From Gnetum montanum (taxonomy: Eukaryota > Streptophyta > Gnetopsida > Gnetales > Gnetaceae): DNA of 64,000 nucleotides. The stretch's first letter is position 1. Each line of letters opens with the position of its first letter. Below the pieces are notes generated by a model, which saw only the letters and a list, made by a program, of their open reading frames with translations, was not told where the DNA came from and made no database searches. The position numbers and the translations under genes were made by a program. Below are positions 22,637 to 36,009 of this stretch, in pieces. The stretch covers positions 169,202-233,201 of the forward strand of contig MNCI01003644.1 of assembly GCA_015680685.1 (NCBI GenBank), given 5' to 3'.

Positions 22637-24612
22637 ATTAATAAATATTTTTCTGATTCTTTAATTTTTCAACTTTTTGTTTTCGAGTTTTTCACCTTTT
22701 AATTTATTATTTTATATTTTTTTTCTTTTAAGTTTTTGTTTTACACATTTTTGTTTTACAAATTTCTTTAACTTTTCTTGTTTTTATTTTGCAACATTGT
22801 TTATACTCTTTTATTTCTTTCTTTGTGTGTTTATTTGTTTGTTTGTTAGGTTCATCACCTAATAAGTGCTCCTGATGGTGGTATGAACTGTATTCTATTA
22901 ATTGCCAATGTTTGGTTTTTACCTTTGAGTTATAATGTTGATACTAAGGTATGGTTCTTTTGATATAACAGACAATGAGTCCACATCATCCATGCATCCA
23001 TGAATTTCTATGGTCTCTCTTGACTTGGAACTGTACAGTCCCTTTCCTTAAATAATAAGAACTATCAACGAATTGGTGACTGGGCATTTCTCAAACTACA
23101 GAAGGACTCAAGGATTGAAAAGGTTGTGACTTCAAGGGGATTTGATGCATTTTTGTTGACCATTCTCTTGGGTGCCTGAATGTTTTCTTCTTGGGATTTC
23201 CTTACCATTCCGGCATTGCTCCATTATTGGGAAGCTAAGCTAATAAAAATAATAAGTCTTTGCATGGTGTGGTTCTCACGCAAAAAAAAAAAGAAAAAAA
23301 AACCCAACAAGTGAAAAGTGAAAAGTAAGAATTCAAAGCACATCCCTTAGATGAAATAATCATCTAGGCTACAAGCACTGGTTATGGAACTAAATAAACA
23401 TGTTCCCTCTAACTAAGGCCCTTTCTCACTTCCTACTTTCTCCTTTCTCGTTTTGTCGAAATGGTGGTGACTCTTTGGTGGAAGCATTCTTTTTACTTCA
23501 AGTGGATGGATTGGCCGAATGTATTAATGTGAAGTCACTAGATGTGGTTCTTTTGAGGCTAGATTTGGAATGAGATCTACTAAGTCACATTAACCATTAA
23601 TACACAAGGGCTATACACCACCTTGTTCTTGAGACTCCATTCCATTCTCTCCTTACCATCCTTCTTTCTCCATTTTTCACCACATTGCCGGTTGTATCAA
23701 TAGTCCATATTTCGGTTGATGCATTGTTTTCTTTTTGGTAAACTCTTATGGTTAAGAATTTAACTCTTGCTTCCAAATGACATTTCTAGAGCCTACGGAC
23801 TCTTTGAATGTGGGATTGTCAGGGCATTAAGGGCATGAGCTTGCTCTAGGGAGGACCCACTAGCATTCCTATTTGGTGCATCAGTTAATTTCTTTCCCTT
23901 AAACATTTCCGTAATCACCATTTATTTTGTTCATCTCCATCTTTAACATCCATTTTATCGGTGTTGCCGTTGTTTTTTTTCCTCCATCTTTCTTATTCCT
24001 TATCTTTTTCCATTCTCTCACTACCGGAGGTTCGATCTCATTCATGAGGGTCCTGGTCCAATTTTTTCGATTTTCTCTTAACCCCTACACCTCAGGTAGT
24101 CACTAGTATTATATCTCCAAATCTGCATTAGCCATATCACAACTCAGCCAATGGACCTTACACTGAGGCAAGGTATTAACTGCATTGTGATTCATTTACC
24201 CTTGCTAATATAAGATTGTGTTGTGTGTGCAGATGGCAATCATACAACAATGGATTGGATCTGGAGGAAACACTTGGAATGGACTGGTGCTGGAGCAGTT
24301 ATGCAAGGAACAAGATTGATGATGCACTTATGGATGGACAATGAAAAGCAAAATCTTGGCGTCGGCAGCAATAGACTTCTTCTTTTCTCTCTCTCTTCTC
24401 TCTTCTCTCTCAGCTACCAAATAAGGCTGGATGTCAAATGTGTATAGTGTTCACTCTTGTTGTCATGAACACTAATTTTGTCATGTATTGTAATCATGAT
24501 CCGTTCACATGTCACCCCATTCACCATTAATATCATTCAAGTCAATAATCCCATACCTTCCCAATATTTTGTAAGGAACTCAAGGATGATTTTTCATTCA
24601 GTCATGGGGGTA
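22637..24612 (+). other. 3' UTR and PPT of element C
   Basis: It opens with a T-rich tract (22637-22860) holding single copies of the TTTTTGTTTTACA units that are tandemly repeated in D. It contains the 'gcatgagcttgctctagggaggaccca' block (about 23834), a weak PPT-like copy 2 (CATTCATGAGGGTCC, about 24038) and the PPT GTCATGGGGGTA at 24601-24612 directly before the LTR. No gene is supported. Confidence 0.8.
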
Positions 24613-25409
24613 TGATGAGCCGCAATATCGCGTCGGCCCCTGCAATACCACGTATGCGATATCATAGCCTGCCATCATGTCTATAAATAAGAGGCAGCTT
24701 TCCTTTGTTCAATCATCTAGATCTAGACCCTTAGCCAAAGTATAGCAGTTTTACCATTCCAGAGTTAGAATAATTTCCATGTGCCCGCAGTAGGAGTCTC
24801 AAAGTGAACGGATCTTTATTTGAGCAAATTGTACCTGAGCACACATTTTTGTACGGCAATAAAGACAAACTTTCTAATAAACCTTGCAGCATATGGACTA
24901 AGCTAAATAGGATTTAATTATTTTTAAATATTTAAATGCTTTCCTAGATAATTAAGCTCTCTTAACCCATGACTCTCCTAGTTAAGTGCATTCAGTACGA
25001 CCGCTTCAAGCACATGTGTAACGCTTGGTAACTTAGTAACGACTAGCATTTGGTAATCCCAACAGCATTGCACTAGTTCAGGGTGTGTGCGGCAAGTGGG
25101 AATGGATACTAGTGTTAGGATAATTAGAACCTAGTTAGTGAATAGTTAGTGAAAGTGGCCATTTAGTCTCTTCACCCTCTCCCTATTAGCATAATACATT
25201 AAAATGATAAAAGACATAAAAATCACATACCTCAAACTTACTTAACCATACAACCGTGACAATACAAGTAAGTTTGGGAGGACAACAATTGATTAACCTT
25301 AAGTGTTCCATTAAGGCACGTAAGCACTTAGTCCTTAGAGTTTGACCAAATCATGTGTGAGATGCTCATATTCATATGGTTGAGTGTAGGGGTACCTCAC
25401 CACTCATCA
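24613..25409 (+). repeat. 3' LTR of element C
   Basis: TGATGAGCCGCAATATCGCG to CACCACTCATCA. It is collinear with 19384-20194 and preceded by the PPT. It has fewer intact palindromes than the 5' LTR. Confidence 0.92.
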
Positions 25410-27310
25410 AATACTATCTTTGTCATCATGACAGTATGAATGTTTATATTTGATGATAGTGAAAGCTTATTGTTTCTAGAAGGATCTTCCATAAAAGAAT
25501 CTTGTTTCAATGAGGTTCCTACTCTATCAAACTTTTTTAAACTTGTCTGGAAGAAATGACATTTCTTTAATGAGTGTTACTAGTAAGATCCTCTATTTGT
25601 ATATTCACTACCCTTGTAGCTTTTCTCTGCTACAGTTGTGATGGAAATTCCCCTTGCATAGTGAGTGATGGCACTAATGGCAAAGAATGAGGAGTTTGAT
25701 TTGATGAATCAACTACTTGTAGATACATGTATGGATTGGAGTCTATCCTTGGTGATGTTGGTCTATGGTACTCAGTTGGATGGTATTGTGGAGTTTGAAC
25801 AATAGCATTTCAAGGAGAGATTGAGTGTTGCACAAAGTATCCATATGGATCTAACTACTGATATGGATATTATTGGCATGGTCGTGACATGGTCCACAAT
25901 TGGGTTTGTTGGCATGGTCGTGGCATGGCCCACAATTGGGGTTGTTGCCACTACTAATAGTATTGCTCTTGTGGCTATGGTAAAGCTCCATTACGATAGT
26001 ATGCGGGTTGGAAGTTCTACCTATAGTCACCTTAAAGGTAAGGTAATCTTTTGAACATCTATTTCATGATAAATCTGGGGCCAAGTGCATATGCCCCTAT
26101 TGCTTGTAAGTGTGCCATTACTAGACAACATTTTTTAGGATGTTTATATTGGCATATGATACATCCTTCCTCATCTTTGGAGCTTGTGTTTGAACACTCA
26201 ACCACTAAAGCCACTTTGCCCATTCATCCAAACTCACTTTTCTTCTTCTTTTATTTTCTTCTCCACAATCTTCAAGGCTATTGTACATCTCTCATCAACT
26301 AAGTCCCATAATTTTGCTACCTATACTACTATATTAGTGAAAGATTTTTGGATAGGTAGAGTTTTCTTTTGAATTTCTTGATCCAAGGATTCTTCTTCCT
26401 GTGTGTCAAAAACTCTTGCATCCCTTTTCCTGATAGATCGATCTTTATTATATTCTTCTGCTAATTCTCTCTTTCTTAAATAACCTTCCTCCTTTATCAC
26501 TTGATCAATCAATCTCTGTATATGATGGGCAATCATCTCTGATAATTGTCCTTGGGCATAAACCCCAAGGATCTCTTTAATCTTGTTTTGTAATCCATCA
26601 ACAATGTGCCTTAGCTATTCTCATTATGAGAATTCATGGCCTGGGCATTTGTGCAGTAGTGAATAATACTTTCCCATTGCTGCATCAAGGAATTCATGGG
26701 TCCCTTGCTTCCACCCTTAGATTCATTTCCTTAAATTATACACCCATGAATAAGTTTGATATTTGTCATTAAAGATCTCCAACATGGTATTCCATCTCCT
26801 GATTGATTCTGGTTCAAGCGATCTATACTATCTCTCAGCTTCTTTCACAAGTGTTTGTGGGAACAACTTTAGTTTCTACCAATCACTTTCAACATTTTGT
26901 AGGACACAAGCATGATGAAATTCTTGGAGGCAGTGTTGCGAATCACCATTGTAACCACCCTCAAATATGGGCATCTTATTCATATCTAGTCATTTGATAC
27001 AACTATCCCTAACGTGCTTGGTTGGAATATAAATAGCTTCACTAATGTTGACCATGCTTCGAGTAGCCAATAAGGGTTCGTCATCGTAATCAAGTTCATT
27101 GGCTCTGTTGTAGTGATACGTCCTTTGGTGCTCATGTCATTCTTAGCCTTCTCTTCTATCCCTACATCTTCTTTGTTTATAATCTTCATCCTCCTCATCT
27201 AAACATCTTGGGTGATAGTCACGGTGATCATGAGTCCTTCTCTCCTTCCTATCATGGTCTAGGTGCCTTAGCCTCCTCCTATCAAAGTCCACTGATGGAT
27301 GTGTAGATGA
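25410..27310 (-). pseudogene. gag: gag of element B, C-terminal and core part
   Basis: Read on the minus strand, the core appears as GDSQHCLQEFHHACVLQNVESDW (about 26950-26880), YRSLEPESIRRWNTMLEIFNDKYQTYS (26820-26740) and the KEEGYLRKRELAEEYNKDRS segment (about 26480). A degraded Cys/His motif lies near 26110 and a repetitive His/Asn/Gly tail near 25850-25950. Stops are frequent. The frame continues upstream beyond the solo LTR at 28112. Confidence 0.82.
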
Positions 27311-28111
27311 GTGATGAGCTGCGATATCGCGTATGTGATATCGCATCCACCACGCGATATCGTGTCCTACCTCATTTTCTATAAATAAGAGGTAGCTTCC
27401 CTTGTTTAAGGGAGTTAGACTTAGAACCTTAGTTAAACTCTTGCATTTTTACCATTCCAAAGTTAGAATAATTATTGTGTGCCCGCAATAGGAGTCATAA
27501 AGTGAACGGATCTTTATTCGAGCAATTTGTACCTGAGCACACATTTGTGTACGGCAATAAAGATGAACTTTATGATAAACCTTGTAGCATACAGATTAAG
27601 CTAATTAGTAATTAATTATTGTTGAATGTTTAAATGCTTTCCTAGTTAATTAATCTCTCTCTCAACCCTTGACTCTCCTAGTTAAGTACACTCAGTACGA
27701 CCACTTCAAGCATGTGTGTAGCACTTGGTAACCCAATAAAGATTAGCATTTGGTAATCCCAACAGCGTTGCACTAGTTCAGGATGTGTGCAGCAAGTGGG
27801 AACGGATACTGGTGTTAGGAACAATTAGAACTTAGTTAGTGAATAGTTAATGAATGTTAGTCACTTAGTTCTCCTTACCTTCCCCTATTAGCATAAGACA
27901 TTAAAAAGATAAAAGTTATAAAAATCATATACCTCAAGCTTACTTGACCATACAATCGTGACAATACAAGTAATTTTGGGAAGACAATGATTGATTAACC
28001 TTGAGTGTTCCATTGAGGCGCGTAAGCACTTAGTCCTTGGAGTTCGACCGGATCGCACTTGAAATGCTTGTATTCGTATGGTTGAGCGTAGAGGTACCTC
28101 ACCACTCATCA
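27311..28111 (+). repeat. Solo LTR (family 1) inside element B gag
   Basis: TGATGAGCTGCGATATCGCG to CACCACTCATCA, 801 bp, with perfect 5-bp repeats ATGAG on both sides (27306-27310 and 28112-28116). The gag frame continues across it. A solo LTR with a TSD marks LTR-LTR recombination of a former full element. The TATA box is near 27381 and AATAAA near 27557. Confidence 0.93.
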
Positions 28112-28781
28112 ATGAGGATGAGGTAGTAGGAGAATGGTATTGGCTTGTTCTCTTTTCATGATTCCAGTATTCTTCTTTGTAGGATCCAATAGAAAATCTT
28201 GGCCTTGAGTCCTGCTTATACTTTGAGTCAGTTGCCTCCCTCTTAGGTGTCTCTACTAGAGTAGAATGTAGTTGAACTTTGACAAGTTCCTCCAATCGAA
28301 TGATAGGTGTCTACAAACGAACTTCATGATTTTGGTGGAGTTGCTCAGTGAAAAATGCATCACCATCAAGCTCTTCTAAGACAATAGGAGATTTGACTTT
28401 CTTTCCTTTATTTTGGACATGTTTAACTTCCATGGTAGCATCTCTCTTTACTTACTTCTTAGTGAGTTGATAGGGTCATTTAATGTATTTGGTTACATGA
28501 TACTTGTCAAGTGCCTTTATTAGATTCATGATTCTTAGAGATGTCTAAAACATGATGGGTGCAAAGCACTCTAGAGGTAGAACAATGTTACCTTGAAGAT
28601 CTCTTCACCTTAGTTGCCCATCTTGTTGAAAGATGAAAGTAAAATTAGGATAATAAGGATCATGATGAGCATATGAGATCCTTGATTGCATTGGCATACT
28701 CCATTCTTCTTCATCACTAATTTTTTCATTGCCTCATTTTGTCTCCTTGGCAAGTGATGATGTATCCTTATTTGAAGCCAT
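28112..28781 (-). pseudogene. gag: gag of element B, N-terminal part
   Basis: The minus-strand ATG at 28781 gives MASNKDTSSLAKE. The region then shows PNFTFIFQQDGQL and RDLQGNIVLP (about 28650-28580), an N-terminal gag segment shared with D and F but not with C or G. It ends in a basic/Ser region where the solo LTR inserted. Confidence 0.8.
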
Positions 28782-28906
28782 GTTGTGGTTAATATGTTTG
28801 GTTAAGTGTGCTTACTTTTAGAGCTATTAGAAAATTATGGATTTTAAGTCTAGGTTCTTAATACAATGAAATTTATAGAATCAATTACTCAACATGCATT
28901 GACTTA

Positions 28907-28924
28907 TCCTTAGCAGTGGTACCA
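28907..28924 (-). promoter_or_regulatory. Degenerate tRNA-Asp primer binding site of element B
   Basis: The plus strand reads TCCTTAGCAGTGGTACCA against the tRNA-Asp end TCCCCGGCAACGGCGCCA. The differences are transitions. It is one base from the 5' LTR. Confidence 0.75.
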
Positions 28925-28925
28925 A

Positions 28926-29771
28926 TGATGAGCAGTGGAGTAATCCAACACCCAACCATACAAGTCACAAGTTTTCATGCGCAGCTAGATTATAATCCAT
29001 GGACAAGGTAGTGTAATTATGCTAGCAATTGGTTTAATTTTGAGATCGTCATCTTTCCACATGGAGCTAGTGAAGTTTATGTGTATGGTTTAGCTCACCC
29101 TTAGGTATATGATATCTGATGTTGTTCAGCCATTCTTAATCCTAACAAACATGATGAGAATGAAAGTGGTGTTTAATCCTAAGTAAAATAAGTAAATGAA
29201 TCTATTCTAGCCTATGGTAATGAGCATCCATTCCTTATCTTCCATGCACACCTTGGGCTTTATGTAACTACTACTAGGATACCAATTGTACCACTATTGG
29301 GCATACCAAGCAATTACACCTAAGTGCTTGAGATCAGTTATACTCATTTTGCTTGATAACAACAACAATAATAAAGTGCATGGAATAGTAAAACATTAAC
29401 TAGAAAAATAGTAAACATTATGCTAAGTAAAATAGGAAACTAGGAGAATGTTGCAATAGTATGACATAGCTCTATCTGTATTACCAGTCATACTTGTGCC
29501 CAAGTACAAAATGTTTGAACAAAGATTTCATTCACTAAGTCACACTACACTACAGGCATTCACACTTCTAAGTGCTAGATTACAAAAACAAACTGAGAGA
29601 GTTTTGTTACTATGGAATGAAAACTTCTTCAGATCCATGTGCCAAGTGTTGTATTTATAGGCTGCACACATCCCACAATATCGGATCCACGATGTCATAG
29701 CTTGTGCTACAATATCGGATATACGACATTATAGATATGATATCGTAGGTGAAGAAAAATTAAATTTATCA
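28926..29771 (-). repeat. 5' LTR of element B (family 2)
   Basis: TGATGAGCAGTGGAGTAATCC to AAATTTATCA, collinear with 13146-14005, flanked on the right by the TSD ATATG (29772-29776). Confidence 0.9.
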
Positions 29772-29776
29772 ATATG

Positions 29777-31700
29777 CTTTTGATAAATCATGTTTGATAA
29801 AGAAAATCTCCTATTTTTACATGTAAGCCTAATGCAAAGCCTCATTTGCTACAATAATGCTCCTCATAGGGATGAATCCTAGTTAGTTTACCTCTATGAT
29901 ATTGGATAACAAGGGCTTTAAGAGATTTACCAAAAGCTTTGAAAACATTTTATGAAAATCATTGCAAATACTGATAGGTCTACAATTCCCTAGGGATTGC
30001 ACCTCCTCCTTCTTGGGCAACAAGATAATGAAGGTATTGTTCCAAGCTTTGGAAAAAATACCATACTTAAATCCTACCCTCAAAATCATTGTAACATCCA
30101 TGTAGGATTTGATGCATTCAAAGTTCTAGCCATCTAGTCCAAGTGACTTGTGATTTGGTGTCTTAGCCACCATTGAATGTCTTCCCTGCAAGAACTCATT
30201 TTTAATAAGGGAAACCAAGCAGGGAATCATACCTTCTAGTAGTCTAGGATTAATCCTCTCATTTTGATCATACAAGTTGCGAAAATAGGCAACCACAACC
30301 TAGAGATCCTCTTGGGCATATAGGGAGAATTTGATCAAGGACCTCTTTTGATGTCTCCTATTTGTGATCATATGGAAGTAGATAGAATTTTCATCTTTCT
30401 TCTTTAGCAACCTCTCCTTGGAGGTTTGTTTCCAATAGACGTCCTCCTCATGAGCTAAGGTTCTCACTTGCTTTTGTATTACCACTAGATCTTACATAAC
30501 GAAAACCCACTCTAGTAACAAATCTTCTTGTTGCTAGATCTAGCCTACATTGTCCAAAGTAGCTTGCATCGCTAAGAGTCATGTTTGTGTCTATTGCTAA
30601 GAGCAATATTATAAAAATGTTGTAAGCTTCTCTAACACTCCAAAATATCTAAGACTAACCACCTCCATGCCTCAAATCTCCTCTAGCTTACCCTAAAAGT
30701 ATTTCTTACAAAGCCAAATATTCTCAAATTGAAAAGTTAATTGATGAAATGTCCTATTTCCCTATTCATAGAAGATGGGTCTATGATCTAAAAAAACCCA
30801 TGGAAAGGCCTTGTCAATTGGATGGTGAGTAATCTAACATGACCTAGGGAGAGAGAACTGGTCAAGATAAGAGGTTGTTCACTTGTCCTTAGGTTTTAGT
30901 CATTTCTAGGTGAAATAATAGAGAGAACCTGATAGCTCCACCAAATCCCTAATGTACTCAAGGTCATTGAAGAAAAGACTCTCCATGTTTTAAGCTAATA
31001 AACTCAACCTTTCCTCCCATTGTCTTGTGAAATTTCAATCTCCATTAATAATCCAATCCTTCTTAGCTCCAAGCTTTAGTATCCTCCTTTTGAACTCATA
31101 TTGTTGGGAGTTAATAATAGAATCATAAAAATTCAAAATTTTAACCCTATCCTAATGATACCAACCATATTAGGAGAAAAAATCCTACCTTAAAAATTTA
31201 GATTTTTTGGTCTAAGATAGATCAACTCTCTGCTAAAACCTTGAGTTATAACCTTGAACCCTATCTAAGAAGACTAGCAATCCCATGGAAAAATATCTAG
31301 TTTTATCTCCTAAAAAAGAGAAAAATTTGCTTGCAATATCATTTTTAAAGGTTTCTTTGGTTCTTAGAGGTTGGCATAATACTAAGACAAGATAATCATA
31401 TTATTAGAAGCATCTAGGCAATACAATCCACTATGATACCTTGTTTCGTTAATGAATCTATTACTAGCATTGGATCTACCTCCTCTTCTTTTCTAGGATT
31501 GTCCCTAAACAAAAACTCTAAGGTTCCTTACCATCCATCAGCAATATCACAAGCAATTTTATTTTTCAATTTTCCATACTTGATGACTAGCCTAAACCTT
31601 TTCCTTATGGACCACTCAAGAGCAAGAGTTCTTAGCCATTATTTGTTGAGTGCACTTGAAGGATGAATGAACTTTGGCATTGTCACTTTTGCTAGCCTTG
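29777..31700 (-). pseudogene. L1-like LINE ORF2, 5' half (endonuclease end and RT start)
   Basis: On the minus strand the order is an endonuclease C-terminal remnant around 31080-30770 (WIINGD-N, DHRPIF), VYWKQTSKERLLKKKDENS (about 30440-30380), and the RT start FSKAWNNTFIILLPKKEE with LGNCRPISICN (30050-29965). The fragment closes with IKHDLSKAY at the B insertion. The peptide continues as DKVNWN at 13140, so the two pieces were one LINE. The boundary near 31700 is approximate. Confidence 0.87.
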
Positions 31701-34700
31701 GTGCACCTCTCCATCACTCTATTTTTCATCTATTTGGGTTGCTGCCCTCTCATAGAACTCAAGTTCTATTTTTTTCTAGGTAACCAACTACTAGCCTTCT
31801 AAGTCATCAAATTAGAAATTAATAAGAAAGGATATTAGAGAATATTGAAAAAATAAAATAATAAAACACATATTATAATGGAAACAAGGCCTTGATCTTA
31901 ACATTTTAAAAATGATTTGAATATTTTCTTTAAGCTAAGATTTACTTTTGATAAATAAGAAACACATTTATGTATTGATTTAATATGAACCACCACTCAA
32001 AATGTATCAAAATCATTGATATTGAGGTTCCTAATAAGTTAATAGAGTTTTCGTATCATTTATCATAATTTTCCATTCAACAAAGGTATTAAAGCAATAT
32101 ATAATACAAAAAAGGGCAAATGTATTACAACTGAGGATATAGAACCTTTTTAATAAGAGTTACAAAATTTTAAAAAAATAAAAAATCCAAAGATCTATTC
32201 AAAAAGGTTTTACTAAAAGCACATATTAGACTAAGGACAAAACATGATCTTTAACATTTTAAATGAGATTTAAAGTTTATCTTTAATTTACAAGATTTAA
32301 TTTTGAAAAATAAGAAAGATGTTCATGTATTAATTTACTATTAATAGTTTCTTTAAATGTATTTAAAATTATTACCTTTTAGTTTGGTGATAAATTACTA
32401 AAGTTTTCATACCATTAGAAATAGTTTTCCATACATAAAGTGTAATATAACAATATGTTATTTAAAAAAAAGAAAAAAAAAAGCAAACATATTATAGGAA
32501 AATTTCTTCAACAAGAATTATAAGTGTTGGTGACTATTTGAGACCACCAACATTAGGGGCCTCTAGTTCCATGACTTTGGGGGTTATGGCATGCAAAGGT
32601 GTTTTTCAAATACGGTTTAGGTTCTTGCTAGTATTTGGCAACCCCAAGGCCCAGATATCCCCAAATAGACTCAGTGGTTATGAAACAAACTAAATGTGAG
32701 TATGTGTTTGCTATTGTGAATGTCGAAATGATTGGGTTGTGTATGAAATTGTAATTGACTATCATAAAAGAAATTCAACTAACTTTGTCAAATACTATGA
32801 GTTTTTGAAGGTTCCTATTTTTTTCTAATCACTTATTCTATATAGTCCCTATAGTACACTACTTGTAACAAATAAAATTTCACAAAAACATTCAAGCACA
32901 ATTCTTCCAATCTACACCTAATTTCCCCTAGAGAAAAAATTCCACAAGAAAACTACAAATAAAGCAAGATTCAATGGACTTGGAAAGAGAGAAAAAAGAA
33001 AGCATATCTATGTGGTATCTCAAACATTTAAGCAAAATAAATTGACATGAGGAAACACTTTGCAATAAAGCTATTCCAATTCAATCTAACTACGAATTAT
33101 CCAAACCCTCTAAGCTCAACAAGCAATTTTGTAAAAGACAATCTTATTACACTACTAAAAATGCTACGTAGATGACAAAGTACAAGCTTCTATGTTAACT
33201 AGTCAATAGTTATCAAGAATTGCATTCAAAAAAGCCTTTAGAAAAATTTGACAATTTCAAGATTGAAATACTAAGGTAATACACTTTAAAACAATGAAGC
33301 TATTTCAGTCATTTCAAAATATCAAAGATTTTCTAGATTTCCAAAAACTCAAGTAGGCAATTTCTCCAAGACATTACTATTAAATTGCTCAAGATGCTTT
33401 TCTACAACATAAGCTCTTATATGAAAAACCTTAATAGAAATCTAATATTACGCAAAAACAAAGCTATAAAGGCAACCTAGAAAAATCCCAAAATTAAATG
33501 TCAAGCATGATATTACTAAACCATTAGCTAAGTAACTAAAACAAAATGGAAAGGAATGAACTCACAGGATTATAACGAAGTAGCTGAATTGATATCTTTA
33601 ATAAGCCATGCTTTACAAGAAATATTCAATGTTCTTCAAAGTTGCCTTTCCCCCAAATCTTCCTTTTAATTCTACCTTTGAAGGCCCTTTTATAGTGACC
33701 TTAGGGTAGTCACAATAATCATGAGAAGTTATGGGTATTACAAATATTTAGGGAATTTAGTCATAACTTCCTTAAGAAGTTATAACTTTTATGAGAAAAA
33801 TAACCCTTAGTTGGCAAGTGTCTTCTTAGCAATTACAACCTTACAAATATCAAGGAGATCTATTTATAACTTCCATGGAAAATTATAACTTGCATTTAAA
33901 ATTTTTAATTCCCAAAAAGTAAAGTTATATTTATTGAATCATTAATAATTCTCTCATTTTAAAATTGTAAACCTTCCTTTTTTTAAATTACTAGCTGTAA
34001 TTTAAATGAACATTAAATTTTTTTTGTTTATGATAATAAAATTGTTATTAAGGTCATGTGACCTTAATATACATGCTTTGTATTTGATGTGCCTCACGTC
34101 AATGTTTGTCTTTGTGGCTGTCATGTTTGCTACTGTGTTGCCTCCATTGCATGCATTCCTTGTGTGTCCTGCATCCCCTACTTTTGAATCCTACTATTAT
34201 TGTTCAAGCATGGCACTCCCGTTGATGTCACTCTTGGTCTTTGCACTCATTACTCCTTGGTGTTTCTCTACAACTGTTGCCTCCATTGTAGAGAAGAAAT
34301 CGTACATTCAAGTCCTATTCTAGTTTCACTATGTTAATGCACTACTACCGCATGATCCCCTGTGAAGTGGAACTTGTGTATGGGTGATAAGAGAGGAGCT
34401 TCCTTCTAAATTTCCAACCCTATTATGGAAAAATTGTGTGATTAATACCTTTTATTTAGGATTCATGAACCTACAATTTTCCAATGTTTGGTAGCCATCG
34501 CCTTAGGGCCCTTTTTTATGTCAAATTACTGATGCATGTAGGTTTGGCATGATCGTTTTCTCTAGAACATTGATTTCATACAAATCCTCCCCTTTGCCTA
34601 GTTACTGGGCTTGTGTTCTTTGGAAATTTTGAATTTTCATTTGTTTGCTACTACATTTCATATTTCCATAATTTCTTCTGTGGCAAGGGTTTCTCTTTTG

Positions 34701-36004
34701 GAATAACAATGAATTTTTAGGTAATTTTGTTAACTATTTTCAACACCATTTAACAAGAATATTGTTATTTTGTGTTGAAATTATGATCTTGCTCTACCAA
34801 CGATCATCAAATGCTGCTGAGCCCTTGAATTGGATAATTTCCCTGTGTTTTGTTTCGGATTCTTAGCTCTACAACTTAATTTTCTGCCGCCATTTGGAAA
34901 CCACCATAGATTGAAATATGACATAATGAATTGTATGAATGTATAACATACCAATGGACTTTCAAGTGATTAAGTTATTCATTAGTTTTCCACAAAGTTT
35001 CTTGTGTATTTCTAGGGAACATGGATGCACAAATTTTATCTAATTTACCACTATACTAAAACTAAAAAATTGATAAACTAACATAATGTAAGAAGCAATG
35101 GAGATACAACTGCAAATGAACTATTTTGCAATTTCCAAATTTCACTACCACCATTATATATGGGAAAACCACAATTTCTTCATAAATTAGGTTGGCAACA
35201 CCTTACTAAGCTTTCATTAATTTCTTGATTTTGAAATTATGAACTTAAAATGTGCACACCTTGCATATAAAGAGCACTTTTCCTTTAACCCCTTTATCCA
35301 TCATGCTTCTCATCATTTCCCTTTTTTAAATAAATAATTTAACTCTCATTTTCCAATCATCTTTGAGAAGCTAAATTGGGCAATTTCATTTCTTAATATT
35401 ATCTCATAAAATCTAATTCATAAAAATGGTGGAAATGTGACAAAAATAAGATGTGTTAAAATTTTTTGAAAAAAAATAAGTGTTGTTAAAAAATATTTTA
35501 CTAGATATTGACAAAAATGTCATCGTGTAAGAAAAATTTATAGGTAAGAAAATGTTATTTGATGAAGAATGTCTACAAGTAATGTAAGCTATTTAAAATT
35601 CATAAAATAAGAAGCCTTAATCAAGGATCATCACCCAGACCCATAGTGCTTATCCCACTAAGTAGTGTCCTAGGAGGGTTCGTAGATGAGCAAAAGCCTA
35701 ACCTCTTCGTGAGCTTCTTACATGTTGTTGTCTTCCTCTTGTTGATCCTCCAACATATGTTGTTTAAGAAACTTCTCACTTATGCCTTAATTCTCATCTA
35801 CAACATCCTCTTCTACTTGGTAAGAGTGAAAAGCATTCCTATGAGTGTGGCTAGGATTACTATGATTGGACTCTATGTTATTACTTTTTGATAACATAAT
35901 GGAAAGCATTTGATGCCACGTTTCGAGGAACCATCTTCTATCTCCTAAGATTAGGAGTTGATGCATTAATCTAAATGTTTAGTTTACCTTTTGCATTAGC
36001 TTGG
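31701..36004. other. AT-rich unassigned DNA
   Basis: There is no recognisable gene. It has long A/T runs (32100-32500, 33900-34010) and short ORFs without familiar motifs. A minus-strand segment (35891-35640) reads as an acidic peptide with two stops (QVEEDVVDEN, LEDQQEEDNN) and may be a scrap of a coding region of unknown origin. Confidence 0.4.
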
Positions 36005-36009
36005 CTCAA

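Larger units (their letters stand above)
19384..25409 (+). mobile_element. Element C: gag-only (TR-GAG-like) element inside B
   Basis: The 5' LTR (19384-20194), PBS, leader, gag and 3' UTR are followed by the 3' LTR (24613-25409). The flanks are GATAC (19379-19383) and AATAC (25410-25414), a 5-bp TSD with one mismatch. The B protease/gag sequence resumes right after. No PR, RT, RH or IN is present between gag and the 3' UTR. Movement would have needed enzymes from another element. Confidence 0.92.
13146..29771 (-). mobile_element. Element B: non-autonomous Athila-like element carrying two nested insertions
   Basis: The TSD ATATG is perfect (13141-13145 and 29772-29776). On the minus strand the order is 5' LTR, PBS, gag (interrupted by a solo LTR), protease (interrupted by element C), PPT-like copy 1, 3' UTR, PPT-like copy 2, accessory ORF, PPT and 3' LTR. 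RT, RNase H and IN are absent. Without element C and the solo LTR, B is about 9.8 kb. It belongs to a second LTR family, in which the LTRs lack the perfect GCGATATCGC palindromes. Confidence 0.92.

Noticed and set aside
21783-22664. Longest ORF in the window (293 codons)
   Set aside because: It is a frame-shifted shadow of the Pro/Ser/Gln-rich gag tail of element C. The collinear gag frame shows the conserved Cys-His motif and matches G and D.
27311-28111. Solo LTR as the 5' LTR of a further complete element
   Set aside because: Perfect TSDs at both sides and continuation of the B gag frame show that nothing else belongs to it.
34006-34323. 105-codon hydrophobic ORF
   Set aside because: It has no recognisable domain, lies in AT-rich unassigned DNA and shows no supporting gene structure.
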